The notes: generated by a model not told the origin, from the letters alone. Positions 27,181 through 35,776 are shown, counted from the stretch's first letter. The stretch: DNA of 64,000 bases from Rhizobium sp. Root274 (GCF_001429245.1 NZ_LMJE01000001.1:1186-65185), one strand, 5' to 3'. Numbers and translations are program-made.

Positions 27181-27555
27181 TTAGCGAACGATGATGCCGA
27201 CGGCGGCGAGCTGGACGGCCTTGGCCGCCTTCTTCGCGTCGTCGTCGACGGTTGCGTCGTAGGCAAGGATCTTGCCGTTGACTTCGGCACCGCGGGTGAT
27301 CGCGGCAACCTTTACGTCAGCGCTGGTGGCATCGACGTCGTAGAGCAGGACAGCTGCGGCGGTCTGAGCCCCGTCGGAGCCGGTAGCGGTCGACGGCTTA
27401 TACTTGCCGCCGGTCGTGATCTTGCCGAGCACGGTGCCTGCCTTGAGGATGCCGGCGCCGGAGACGATCACGATGTTGTCGCGGGAATAGGTAATGCCCT
27501 GTTCCCACAGCAGGAACTCAGCCGCATGGCGGCCTTCATTGAAAACCTTCTGCAT
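27181..27555 (-). CDS. Head decoration protein (lambda gpD family)
   Basis: A 124-residue protein matching the gpD/SHP decoration family: the N-terminal AEFLLWEQGITYSRDNI and VSGAGILKAGTVLGKIT, and the C-terminal VQLAAVGIIVR. It stabilises the expanded capsid. AAGGAGG precedes the ATG. It is located between the protease and capsid genes, the lambda order. Confidence 0.88.
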   Translation of the reverse strand: MQKVFNEGRHAAEFLLWEQGITYSRDNIVIVSGAGILKAGTVLGKITTGGKYKPSTATGSDGAQTAAAVLLYDVDATSADVKVAAITRGAEVNGKILAYDATVDDDAKKAAKAVQLAAVGIIVR

Positions 27556-27567
27556 CGGTCACCCTCC

Positions 27568-27939
27568 TTAGGCGAACTTGCGATTGTGGTTGGCGACCGC
27601 CTTGGCAAAGGGGTCGACATTGGGCGCCGAGGCATTGGTGCCCTGCGGCTGGGCGAGCCCGAGAGCGCCGGCTTCCGCCTTCTGCTGCTCGTAGGTCTTG
27701 CTCTGGGACTGCTCGCCGCCGGTTTCCGGCTTCTTTTCCGGCATGTCGGCCTTGGCGGTCTCCAGGATCTTCACCGCGACTTCCGAGGTAATCGTGGTGT
27801 CGAAGGCGAGATGATTGGCGAGCGTCGGCATCGTCTTGCCGAGGTCGGAAGAGACGATGGCCTTGATGCGGGCCTGGGTGTCTGCGGTGGCCTTGGCAGC
27901 GATTTCCTCTGCGGTAGGGCCGGTGTTCTGATCGGTCAT
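27568..27939 (-). CDS. Nested scaffold protein (internal start in protease gene)
   Basis: An in-frame ATG (codon 286 of the protease gene, 27937-27939) has AAAGGG about 8-9 nt upstream. It would give a 123-residue protein starting MTDQNTGPTAEEIAAKATAD, the entire scaffold-like part. Lambda makes Nu3 from C in the same way. Predicted from layout and binding site. Confidence 0.6.
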   Translation of the reverse strand: MTDQNTGPTAEEIAAKATADTQARIKAIVSSDLGKTMPTLANHLAFDTTITSEVAVKILETAKADMPEKKPETGGEQSQSKTYEQQKAEAGALGLAQPQGTNASAPNVDPFAKAVANHNRKFA

Positions 27940-28794
27940 GACGAATGTCCCTTTCGATCGGTTGGAGAAGCGGCCCGAGCCGCTGGGGGAGAGGGACGCC
28001 AGCACGGCCTCGAACTGGCCGACTTCATCGGCCATTCCGGATGCCACTGCTTTCGCCCCGACTTTGACGCCACCGGCGCCAAACTTGCTGATGACGTCCT
28101 CGGACGAGACGCCACGGTGTTTCGCCACGGCGGAGACGAAGACCTCAGCGAGGTCGTCCACCATGGTCTGGATCTGGGTCCTGCCCTCTTCCGTGTTCAC
28201 ATCTGGCCGCTTGCCTGGCGACTGAGAGGAGACGATCTCCACCTTCCGGACGCCCCGGCGCTCATCCGCGCTGCTGCGGTCCTCGACGCCGAGAACCACA
28301 CCGATGGAGCCCAAGACGGCGAGCTCGGAGATGACGACGCGATCGGCAGCAGAGGCGATCCAGTAGCCACCTGATGCAGCCATGCCGCTGACGTAAGCGG
28401 TGATCGGCTTCTTGCCTCTGGCGTCATAGATCGCGGCAGCGAGCTCATCGCAGCCGTTGGCTTCACCACCGGGCGAGTCCACATTGAGCAGGATCGCTGT
28501 GATGGAGGGATCATCGAGGGCGGCCTGCAGATCGCGCCGCAGGATCTCGTAGGAGGTTGCCCCGCAGAACTCGACGAACAGGTTCGCCTTCTTGAACAGC
28601 GGGCCTTCAACGTTGAGGATGGCAACACCGTCGCGGACACCCATCCGTTCGCCACGGGCCGAGGCACGGGCACGGTAGGCTTCCAGAGCCTGAGGACTGA
28701 CGTCCCCTTCTCCCTCGAGGATCGCCTTGTACTCCTGCGCGCGGGAGCCCTCGAGCGCCCAAGGCTGGGACGCTACGACATCCATGAATTTCAT
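27568..28794 (-). CDS. Head maturation protease, S49 (SppA/lambda gpC-like) with scaffold tail
   Basis: A 408-residue protein. Residues about 50-265 are an S49 serine protease domain (LNVDSPGGEANG, then AYVSGMAASGGYWIASAADR). Ser141 and Lys195, 54 residues apart, fit the SppA Ser-Lys dyad. Residues 286-408 are charged, helical and glutamine-rich, typical of a scaffold. The arrangement mirrors lambda gpC with nested Nu3. Confidence 0.9.
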   Translation of the reverse strand: MKFMDVVASQPWALEGSRAQEYKAILEGEGDVSPQALEAYRARASARGERMGVRDGVAILNVEGPLFKKANLFVEFCGATSYEILRRDLQAALDDPSITAILLNVDSPGGEANGCDELAAAIYDARGKKPITAYVSGMAASGGYWIASAADRVVISELAVLGSIGVVLGVEDRSSADERRGVRKVEIVSSQSPGKRPDVNTEEGRTQIQTMVDDLAEVFVSAVAKHRGVSSEDVISKFGAGGVKVGAKAVASGMADEVGQFEAVLASLSPSGSGRFSNRSKGTFVMTDQNTGPTAEEIAAKATADTQARIKAIVSSDLGKTMPTLANHLAFDTTITSEVAVKILETAKADMPEKKPETGGEQSQSKTYEQQKAEAGALGLAQPQGTNASAPNVDPFAKAVANHNRKFA

Positions 28795-28806
28795 CGTGGT
28801 GGTCTC

Positions 28807-29076
28807 CTATGACCGCATGTGGCGGCTGCCGGCCGTGATGGCGAACCGGGTGGGGCCACGTCCGCTCTTCGCAGCGCATTCGCTCTCGAGCTGGGCGATC
28901 AGGCTTCCGAGCCCGGTGATGTCCGGACGCGACATTTCGACGGTGCGATCGCGGAAGGTGACGCGTTGCACCCCTCCCTCGACGCGGAGTTTCATGTAGA
29001 CGGGACGAAGGGCCTGAAGAGCGGCACAGGGATCGTATTCCTCGGACCCGAACAGGGTCGTGTAATCAATCGCCAT
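28807..29076 (-). CDS. Head-tail joining protein, lambda gpW-like
   Basis: An 89-residue protein whose VQRVTFRDRTVEMSRPDITG and LESECAAKSGRGPTRF segments match the lambda gpW connector family. ATG 29076 overlaps the portal stop by 11 nt. In lambda W precedes the portal B; here it follows the portal. The open frame extends far upstream inside the portal gene, but that part is a shadow. Confidence 0.78.
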   Translation of the reverse strand: MAIDYTTLFGSEEYDPCAALQALRPVYMKLRVEGGVQRVTFRDRTVEMSRPDITGLGSLIAQLESECAAKSGRGPTRFAITAGSRHMRS

Positions 29077-30766
29077 CGTTGCTCTCCACGTCGGCCTGCA
29101 GTTCATCCTCGAGGGCATCAGCCGGATCGCGCTGCGGCGGATCCTCGGCGCCCTTCCGTGTGGACTTCTTTCGGTTCCCGCTCTGCTTCTTTTCCCCCTC
29201 ACCTGCCGGCGGGGCCTTGAGCGCGAGCTCCTGGCCGTCCTTGGTCTCCAGAGGGTCCGTCGGGGCCCACGGCAGCGGGAGATCAAGCTCCTCGGCCAAG
29301 CGATTCTCCTCGGCGCGCTGGCGCATGTCGTCGTCCCAGTCCCGACCGTAGGAGGCCGAGATCTCCATGAGCGTGGTGGCGCCCATATCCTTGAGGACTT
29401 CGTGCGAGCGAGCCGCTTTGAAGTCGTCGGCCTGAGGCTGGGCTGGGCCCGACCAAGAGGCTCGGCAGGCGGCTTCGCGCTTGGCAAGGAAGTTCGAGTA
29501 ACCACCCGGGAACTGCACCCGCCCTGTGAAGATGGCCTCCTCGAGGAAGGCCTCATAGACAGCCTGGCAGAACGGCTGGATAATGTTCTCCCGCCGGCGC
29601 AGGACGTTCAGCCATTCAATGGCGCCCGCCATGCGGATCGACGAATAGGTGGCCCCGCGATAGTCGCCAGTGGCACTCTCGTAGGTTACCCCGGCGCCAG
29701 CCGCGATCTCCCTCATCAACCAGCCCATGAACTGGTCGAATTGCGCTCCCGGCGCCTTAGCCTCGTTGAAAACGAGTTCGTCACCCGGAAATAGCTGGGC
29801 GATGCGCCCATGCTGGGTGAGGTCAATTTTTGCGCCGTCGTACCACTCACCCTTGGCAGACGCGAAGGCCTCCATGTCGAGGATGCCTGAGTCTCGGTCC
29901 TTGCCGGTCATCAAACCATCGAACCCGGCCAGGCCTGGGATCGTGGTCTTCATGGTTGCGGCGAAGATGGTCTGCAGCAGCGCTGTGGTCAGTGTAGCAT
30001 CAGCGAACTGATCGACTTGGCGGACGACCTTCAGGATCGGCGCCATCGGGGAGATGCCACGCGTGACCCCCATGGCTGGGTCGAAGGTGTGAACGACCTG
30101 AGGAGCACCATCCTTGTCGAAGGCGGCGATCTCAACTTCCTGCCATCCAAGCGCGCGATCCTTGCGCTTGATCACGTACCCCGTGGGGTAGCCCCAATCG
30201 CGATCGCAGCGAACACCCTGGACGATGTTCTCGGTCTCGTCCGTCTTCTGGCAAAGCCTTGACGGTGGAAGTAGCGCGACCTTGCTGATGTACCGCGCGC
30301 CAGGGCGAACCACCTTGGGCAGCAGTGCCAAGCCTTCGCCGTAGCACTTGTAGGACGCAAAATATGCCTGTTGCATCTTGCCGAACGACATCCGTCCGCC
30401 GGCATCGCATTCGATTGGATTGCGCGAGTAGGACCGGAATAGGCCCTCGACCTGGCGCGCCAGCTTGTTCGCGGCCTCCTGAGAAATACCGAGCCCTTCA
30501 GCATCCGGCCTGGCTGAGAGGCGGAGCCCAGCGCCGACCACCGAGCCGACTTCTGTTTCCAGAACTTTGGTCAGGAAGCCCGAGTTCTGAACGCCCTCGA
30601 CGGCACGTGCCGCCGCTTTTTCCCAGTCCTTCCGCACATCATCCTGATGCTCCCGAAGGCTCGGGTTCCAGGAGACCATGAGTGGGTTGCGCCCTCCCTG
30701 GAAGAAAGCGGACTGCGCGCCGCGCGCCTTCACGCGGACGCGCGGCTTTTCAGCAAGTTCCGTCAT
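29066..30766 (-). CDS. Portal protein (lambda gpB family)
   Basis: A 566-residue lambda-type portal with NPLMVSWNPSLREHQDDVRKD near the N-terminus, QVVHTFDPAMGVTRGISPMA in the middle, and GVTYESATGDYRGATYSSIR towards the C-terminal third. Twelve copies form the DNA entry vertex. It starts 4 nt after the terminase gene. Confidence 0.92.
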   Translation of the reverse strand: MTELAEKPRVRVKARGAQSAFFQGGRNPLMVSWNPSLREHQDDVRKDWEKAAARAVEGVQNSGFLTKVLETEVGSVVGAGLRLSARPDAEGLGISQEAANKLARQVEGLFRSYSRNPIECDAGGRMSFGKMQQAYFASYKCYGEGLALLPKVVRPGARYISKVALLPPSRLCQKTDETENIVQGVRCDRDWGYPTGYVIKRKDRALGWQEVEIAAFDKDGAPQVVHTFDPAMGVTRGISPMAPILKVVRQVDQFADATLTTALLQTIFAATMKTTIPGLAGFDGLMTGKDRDSGILDMEAFASAKGEWYDGAKIDLTQHGRIAQLFPGDELVFNEAKAPGAQFDQFMGWLMREIAAGAGVTYESATGDYRGATYSSIRMAGAIEWLNVLRRRENIIQPFCQAVYEAFLEEAIFTGRVQFPGGYSNFLAKREAACRASWSGPAQPQADDFKAARSHEVLKDMGATTLMEISASYGRDWDDDMRQRAEENRLAEELDLPLPWAPTDPLETKDGQELALKAPPAGEGEKKQSGNRKKSTRKGAEDPPQRDPADALEDELQADVESNDGD

Positions 30767-30769
30767 CTC

Positions 30770-32596
30770 TTACCCATGGAGTTTCGAGGACAGCTCTCGC
30801 AGCCCCAGTTTTCTGACCGGAGCTCCGCGCAGTTCCTCGTAGCGTTTCTCGAAATCGAAGCGGCACAGGTACTTCACGGCCAAGCCGTAAACGACGGTGT
30901 CCAGCGCTTCTGCCTTGCGGCGGCCGATGCGCTCGAAAACGATCTCGGGCCGGCCGCTTTTGTATTTCAGCTCCCTCCGTTCCGAGTTGAGCTGGTCGTA
31001 GTATTCCGCTGTCAGCTCGTTGCTGAAGCGTATGGACTGCTCCTCCTCATTCCCGAGGGGCAGAGAAGCAAGAATGTCTGTTTTCACCTGGTCGACTGCG
31101 ATCAGATACAGCGGGGCCGTCCGGTTTCTGCGTTTCGTTCGGCTGGCCTCTATGACCTTGTGCGGGCCGGCGCGCCCTTTGATGGCCACGATCCGGCGGC
31201 TCTGGACGCCTTCGCAGAAGTCGTAGACGTACTGGGTCCGATTGCCGTCACCGGAGTCGACCCCCGCGGCCTCAATCCCGATGTTGCCACCAAGCGGATG
31301 CTTGAACTCGGTTGCCAGAACTGCATCGAGCTCATCCCACGTCGTCTGCAGGTTCGTTGCCCCGTAGATGACGTGGTGGCCAAGGATGTAGCGGTGGCGC
31401 GAGCTGTGACCGATGAAGCTGATCTCGAGGCGATCGACCTGAACGTCGACCCCGGCTGTGATGTAAGCGACATCCGTTGGGATATCCTCGCGCCAACGGC
31501 CCTTCTCGACCTTCCATGCCAGGCCGAAATCCTCGGCCCGAGCGATGAGCTGCTCCTCGGTGACGTAGTCGATGGCGTTCGACCACACCTTGCCGAGGAC
31601 GGTGTTGTGAAAGACCTGCATGTCAGCAGGCCCGTTCTTCTTCGCGTTCTCGTATTCCTCGACCAGTTTAACCCAGGAGGCATTCGCGAACATCGAAATC
31701 AGGGCATTGAGCCGGAAGCCGGCGTGGTCCTTGACCTCGGGATGAGTGGCAAACCAGTCGCCCTCTTCCACCATCGCTGGTTTATGCCGTTCCTGGATCT
31801 CGAGACCACATTTCGGGCAGAAACAGACCACCGTTTCCGGCAGCCCCGCTTTCCAATCCAAGTGCTCCCAGAGCAGCTCGAAGAAATCTCCGCAGTGCAT
31901 GCAAGGCATCTGAAAGATGCGGCGATCCGATTCCTCGTACCGCTTGATGATGATCGAGGTCGCCTGATCCGTGGGGGTGGACCCCATGATGATCTTTCGA
32001 TCCGCGAACGATGTTGTGCGCTTAATCGCCAGCGTTATGGGATCACCTTCCTTGGTGATCTTCATGCCGTCGACTTCGTCGCAGAGCAGGACCTTCGCGG
32101 TGTGACGGCGCAGGTTGCGCGGCGCCATCGCTGACAGGATCTTGAGCGAGCCACCGCCGAGGAGCGCGCGCTGCGTCAGTGTGTTGCGGCCGTCGAAGCG
32201 GCCGACCTTCATCAGCCCTCTGAGCGCTGGGCTCTGCCGGAATGCCGGATCGATTTCGTCGACTGCGATGCCTCTGGCATCATCATCCGTGGGCATCAGC
32301 AGGATGATCGGGCTGGGGTCATTGACCGCGTAAGCCCCGATCGTCGCCACGAGAGACAGGGTGTAACCGGTTCGGGCCGCCTTGATGACGGACACCTTCT
32401 CGATGGTCGGGTCTCCCATGGCATCCAGGATGCCGCGCTGGAACTTCCAAGGATGGAAGCGGCCGATCGAGGCACCCGTGGCGATCCTGAAGGCCCCTGA
32501 CGACGCCCATTCGGAAAAGGACATCTCCTGCGGGGGCCGCAGCGACTTGGAGATGTCGCCGAAGAGCCGCTGAACAGCGCTACTTCGGTTTGACAT
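30770..32596 (-). CDS. Terminase large subunit (lambda gpA family)
   Basis: A 608-residue gpA-type terminase. The ATPase motif is KAARTGYT at 72-79 with LLCDEVDG at 170-177; a zinc-ribbon-like CMHCG / CFCPKCG pair follows, then the nuclease domain with TAGVDVQVDRLE. ATG 32596 overlaps the small subunit stop by 17 nt. gpA-type enzymes usually cut at cos sites. Confidence 0.93.
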   Translation of the reverse strand: MSNRSSAVQRLFGDISKSLRPPQEMSFSEWASSGAFRIATGASIGRFHPWKFQRGILDAMGDPTIEKVSVIKAARTGYTLSLVATIGAYAVNDPSPIILLMPTDDDARGIAVDEIDPAFRQSPALRGLMKVGRFDGRNTLTQRALLGGGSLKILSAMAPRNLRRHTAKVLLCDEVDGMKITKEGDPITLAIKRTTSFADRKIIMGSTPTDQATSIIIKRYEESDRRIFQMPCMHCGDFFELLWEHLDWKAGLPETVVCFCPKCGLEIQERHKPAMVEEGDWFATHPEVKDHAGFRLNALISMFANASWVKLVEEYENAKKNGPADMQVFHNTVLGKVWSNAIDYVTEEQLIARAEDFGLAWKVEKGRWREDIPTDVAYITAGVDVQVDRLEISFIGHSSRHRYILGHHVIYGATNLQTTWDELDAVLATEFKHPLGGNIGIEAAGVDSGDGNRTQYVYDFCEGVQSRRIVAIKGRAGPHKVIEASRTKRRNRTAPLYLIAVDQVKTDILASLPLGNEEEQSIRFSNELTAEYYDQLNSERRELKYKSGRPEIVFERIGRRKAEALDTVVYGLAVKYLCRFDFEKRYEELRGAPVRKLGLRELSSKLHG

Positions 32597-33113
32597 CGTT
32601 CTTGTTCCCACCGATGACCCCTGCCTCGACCTCGTTAGCGAGATCGTTGAGGACGTCACGGCACATCTTTTTCAGGGTCTCACCATCATGGTTGGTGAGG
32701 TGCGGGATCGAAGTCCGGGCTTTCCCGGGGATCGTCAGCACCGCCGACTTCACCTGAGCCGCAAACGCGGTCCAGCTTTCCGAGACTTCATCGAGCGTCA
32801 GGTTCTCGCCCTTGATCTGGGCGAGCTTGAGCTCATTCATCTGTCGGACAAGCTTCTCATTGGCGAGACGCTCATCAGCCAGCGGATTCCGGACCTCCTC
32901 CGATCGCCCTGCGGCTGTTTGCCGGAGGCGGCCGAGATAGGCGTCCATCGAAGGCTTGGTGAGGTACAGGTTCCGTTTCGGCGCCCGAACCAGGATGCCC
33001 TTGGTGTCCAGATCGGTCAGACTGCGCAGCGAGATACCCAGGATGACGGACAAGTCGGCTTTCGTGCAGGTCTCCGGGATCCAGTGACCTGCCGTCTTCG
33101 CCTTACTCGCCAT
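32580..33113 (-). CDS. Terminase small subunit (Nu1-like)
   Basis: A 177-residue protein with an N-terminal winged-helix DNA-binding segment (CTKADLSVILGISLRSLTDL, then KGILVRAP) and a helical C-terminal part, the Nu1 layout. It recognises the packaging site and recruits the large subunit, encoded next with an overlap. Confidence 0.82.
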   Translation of the reverse strand: MASKAKTAGHWIPETCTKADLSVILGISLRSLTDLDTKGILVRAPKRNLYLTKPSMDAYLGRLRQTAAGRSEEVRNPLADERLANEKLVRQMNELKLAQIKGENLTLDEVSESWTAFAAQVKSAVLTIPGKARTSIPHLTNHDGETLKKMCRDVLNDLANEVEAGVIGGNKNDVKPK

Positions 33114-33116
33114 AAC

Positions 33117-33698
33117 TCAGGTACCGAGCGCCCGAATTACATGGCGCATAACTCGCTTCTGCATGTCGATCGCGGCGAATTGCTCCGCCGCTTTCGTGTT
33201 TGGTCTCGTCGGTTTCGCCAGTTCGTTGGCGAGTACCGCCATGGAGAGGACCTTGAGAGGCCCTTTCCCTTTGCCTTTGCGGACGACGACCTGGCCGTTG
33301 GCGACAAATGCGCCCGGGAACTGCCGGCGGACGTTCCAGCCTGTGGCCTCTGCGCCCTTCATGGAGGACACCGAACCACCGCGCTTGCCGTCGGCCATCG
33401 GGTTAAGATCCCGAACCCAGACCGGGTTGCCGTATTCAGCAAGCGGGATCGCGATATCAGAGGTGCGAACCACTGCCTGCATGGTGGCGCCTGCTGAGGC
33501 CTTGATGAGCCGTGTCTTCCCCCCGACGCGCCCCTTCGGGACGCCGGTGAAGTCTGAGATCCGGACAACGGACTGACGGCGCTGCTCGGCGACATGCTCG
33601 TTCAGGCCCATGGCCGCGGCTGGACGAAGTTCAGTGCCGATCGAGTTCAGGAAGGCTTCGAAGCCCTTGGCCTGATGCACATCGACCCGGATTTTCAC
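33117..33698 (-). CDS. Minor tail Z / HK97 gp10-like protein
   Basis: GTG 33698, reading MKIRVDVHQAKGFEAFLNSI, follows AAGGTTGAAG and gives 193 residues. The basic, repeat-poor protein with AEYGNPVWVRDLNP and a C-terminal LANELAKPTRPNTKA fits the Z/gp10-like tail completion family. Its place upstream of the terminase is unusual, since lambda Z is downstream of the capsid. Confidence 0.65.
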   Translation of the reverse strand: MKIRVDVHQAKGFEAFLNSIGTELRPAAAMGLNEHVAEQRRQSVVRISDFTGVPKGRVGGKTRLIKASAGATMQAVVRTSDIAIPLAEYGNPVWVRDLNPMADGKRGGSVSSMKGAEATGWNVRRQFPGAFVANGQVVVRKGKGKGPLKVLSMAVLANELAKPTRPNTKAAEQFAAIDMQKRVMRHVIRALGT

Positions 33699-33771
33699 TG
33701 CTTCAACCTTTTGGTGCTGTTTTGCCGTCTGATCCGGCACTTTCGCGGCTGTTTTGCAACCGCTGGAACGC

Positions 33772-33813
33772 AAAAGGCCCCGCCGGGATCACCGACGAGG
33801 CCTCTGAAATCTG
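33772..33813 (-). terminator. Strong rho-independent terminator
   Basis: On the minus strand AGGCCTCGTCGG pairs with CCGGCGGGGCCT around a short loop (12 bp with two G-T pairs), followed by TTTT. It ends transcription of the PEBP-like gene and separates it from the packaging genes, which therefore need their own promoter or antitermination. Confidence 0.8.
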
Positions 33814-33826
33814 TCGTTTCGCTACC

Positions 33827-34195
33827 TTACGGGAACGACTTCGTTGCCGTAGTCTTCGCGATCTCTTTGCCCTTTGCATCCAGCGCCTTCACCGTGAAGC
33901 GGTACTTGTGCTTCGACGGCGGGCATGGGCCCTTGTATCGGAACGCGCCGTAGGGGATGTCGCCTTGGCCGCTGTACTCGACCTTCCCTCCACCATGACG
34001 GTAGTCCGGGGCATCGAGATCAGTCATCGAGAAACTGAGCTTGGCGGTCCCATCTGGGACCCCAGTCACCTTGAACGGTGGAGACTTAGAGTCGAAGCAC
34101 TTCTTCGTCGGCCCCCAGTCGAAACTGGCCGACATCCCCGCCGCTGCAGGGCTTGCAGCGATCACGGCTGCGATAACAGTCAATGCGAATTTCAC
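33827..34195 (-). CDS. Secreted PEBP (YbhB/YbcL-like) family protein
   Basis: GTG 34195 is chosen because GAGAGGGG lies at good spacing and the product then begins with a typical signal peptide (MKFALTVIAAVIAASPAAAG). The mature part has PEBP motifs: FKVTGVPDGTAKLSFSMTDL, DAPDYRHGGGKVEY and GPCPPSKHKYRFTVKALD. The family binds small anionic ligands; the related E. coli ybcL is also a prophage gene. It is probably a lysogenic conversion (moron) gene flanked by hairpins. Confidence 0.75.
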   Translation of the reverse strand: MKFALTVIAAVIAASPAAAGMSASFDWGPTKKCFDSKSPPFKVTGVPDGTAKLSFSMTDLDAPDYRHGGGKVEYSGQGDIPYGAFRYKGPCPPSKHKYRFTVKALDAKGKEIAKTTATKSFP

Positions 34196-34261
34196 TTTCC
34201 TACCCCTCTCAATGGTTGGCATCTCAAATTGGCCAACTCATGCGAGAGTTGCAATAGGGGG

Positions 34262-34305
34262 AAAGGCAGGCCCCACCAGTTTCCCGGTGAGGCCCATTGG
34301 CGGCG
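34262..34305 (-). terminator. Hairpin, possible terminator after the 34486 gene
   Basis: GGCCTCACC and GGTGGGGCC form a 9-bp stem with an 8-nt loop, followed on the minus strand by TGCCTTTCC. The T-run is weak, so this could also be a processing or pausing hairpin. Confidence 0.4.
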
Positions 34306-34485
34306 CCTTTTGCAGATGCCCGGTTGGTCGGGATCGGCGCCGTGTCTCTGCCCCAGGCTGGCGTATGCTCAGGTAGGCCGCACCTGGTTTCGCCCTTGGA
34401 GGCTTGCCTACTCCTATCCGGTCTGTGCTCCCGGAAGCAGCCACTGCGGAACTCCAAGTCCGAAGTGGTCTTGAGACCGACGCCG

Positions 34486-34713
34486 TCAGTTGGCCGGCGT
34501 GAAGTCGAGATAGTATTCGTCGCCGACTTTGAACCCCGCGGCTGCTTCAGGATTGACCGTGCCGATCTCGACCTTGCCCCACGGCGTCCACTTGAAGAAC
34601 TGATCGTTCTCCGGGCTGCCGGTGGTCACAGGCTCGAAAGTCAGGGAATGGCCTACTTGGTTCTCGATGCGGGCGGTAAGCTTGAATTTTGCTCTGCATA
34701 CTGGGGCGCTCAT
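34486..34713 (-). CDS. Hypothetical protein
   Basis: ATG 34713 has AAGGAG 8 nt upstream, giving a 75-residue beta-rich protein (LTFEPVTTGSPENDQFFKWT, ending KVGDEYYLDFTPAN). No known family. It is downstream of the phage tRNA on the same strand. Confidence 0.65.
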   Translation of the reverse strand: MSAPVCRAKFKLTARIENQVGHSLTFEPVTTGSPENDQFFKWTPWGKVEIGTVNPEAAAGFKVGDEYYLDFTPAN

Positions 34714-34763
34714 GCGTCTTCTCCTTTTGCCGGGGCCGCCGGTTCGGGCCTTGTCAGGCGAAA

Positions 34764-34837
34764 TGGAGCGGAAAGCGGGAATTGAACCCGCGCACATGGG
34801 GTGGAAACCCACTGCTCTACCACTGAGCTACATCCGC
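34764..34837 (-). tRNA. Phage-encoded tRNA-Gly (TCC)
   Basis: The reverse strand folds as a full cloverleaf: acceptor GCGGATG with TTTCCGC (one T-T mismatch), D-arm GCTCAGTGGTAGAGC, anticodon loop TTTCCAC (anticodon TCC), T-arm GCGGGTTCAATTCCCGC and encoded CCA. It has the same anticodon as the host tRNA-Gly at 426 but a different sequence. It sits at the start of the late operon. Confidence 0.93.
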
Positions 34838-34935
34838 ATTTTTGCCGCTGTTTCCACCGGCCTGGGAGACCACCGGCGATGGGCTTCTCGACCCCCACGA
34901 GGAGGAAGGGACCGATCGCGGCGCTCCCGTCTCAA

Positions 34936-35139
34936 TCAGTGAAGCTGAACCGCCTCGAGATCGTTCTCGGTGACGAAGAACCAGACCGCCGAACGGTTAT
35001 TGCTGTGAAACACGACCTCGCCGGCATCGTCGATGCAAACAGCGCCCGGTTTCCCATTGATTTCAGCATCATGGACCCGAACCATCGACCGCGTTTCCGG
35101 CCAGTGGAGGTCACGTTTCTCGCCTTCAGCCGGCGCCAT
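34936..35139 (-). CDS. Hypothetical protein at the start of the late region
   Basis: A 67-residue frame whose ATG follows GCGAGG. The C-terminal half (GAVCIDDAGEVVFHSNNRSA, then VWFFVTEN) looks like a small beta-rich domain. It is the first leftward gene after the divergent non-coding region. Another overlapping frame (34932-35114) is less protein-like. Confidence 0.5.
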   Translation of the reverse strand: MAPAEGEKRDLHWPETRSMVRVHDAEINGKPGAVCIDDAGEVVFHSNNRSAVWFFVTENDLEAVQLH

Positions 35140-35776
35140 TTCGGCCTCGCAAACTAGGCAGGGGAAGACCTCCCCTATGCAAAATAACTTCCGCCAAGAT
35201 CGGGGGTGCTGCGCCCCGCATGCCGCCTGCCCCTCATACGGTCCCTAGAGCCTTCATTTGCCGCCATGGCTGGCCCAGGAAGGGTCTCGCTCATGTCGCG
35301 CGCTGGGTCTCACTACCCAGGCCCGAGCTGCTGTCTCTGGCGCTCTGTGTGGCTTTGCTCTCTGCCTGCCCTTGGTGAGCTGCTGGCCTACCCAGCCCAG
35401 CCCCTGCCCCGTGGGTCATGGTGGCCGGTGCTTGTCCTGCCCTTACCTGGCCCCCGCCTGTGATCACCCCGCAACCGGACAGCGGGAAGGCTTGGCCGGT
35501 GATGGTGGTGCAGGCCTTGAAGGTATCGCCCCCGCCCTTCGTCGACTGTGGCCATCATAACGTTTTGTTGTGCCGTTTATGCCCTCGAGTTGCATCGATG
35601 GCAAAGGCGCGGTGGAGTCAGGCGGGGGAAGATCAAGGGACACGGCAGCGGACCGGCGGAGAGATCACGTTAACATGTTGGATGTTGCACCCAGTGCCAG
35701 GCGTTGCCGTCGCATTGGTGCGAAAGCATTTTTCGGCAAACTTTCTGCAGTTCCGGGCCATCGTTCGCACGTTTTA
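35140..35776. other. Gene-poor divergent region between late and accessory operons (candidate cos/packaging region)
   Basis: About 640 bp without a convincing gene. Plus-strand frames (35258-35560, 35418-35858) overlap each other, lack ribosome binding sites and have odd composition. The part 35230-35470 is pyrimidine-rich on the plus strand and contains CTACCCAG at 35313 and 35388 and TTACCTGG at 35443. An AGGGG/CCCCT hairpin lies at 35159-35175. The region is upstream of the terminase genes at the head of the late operon, where a lambda-type phage could keep its packaging site. Confidence 0.5.
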
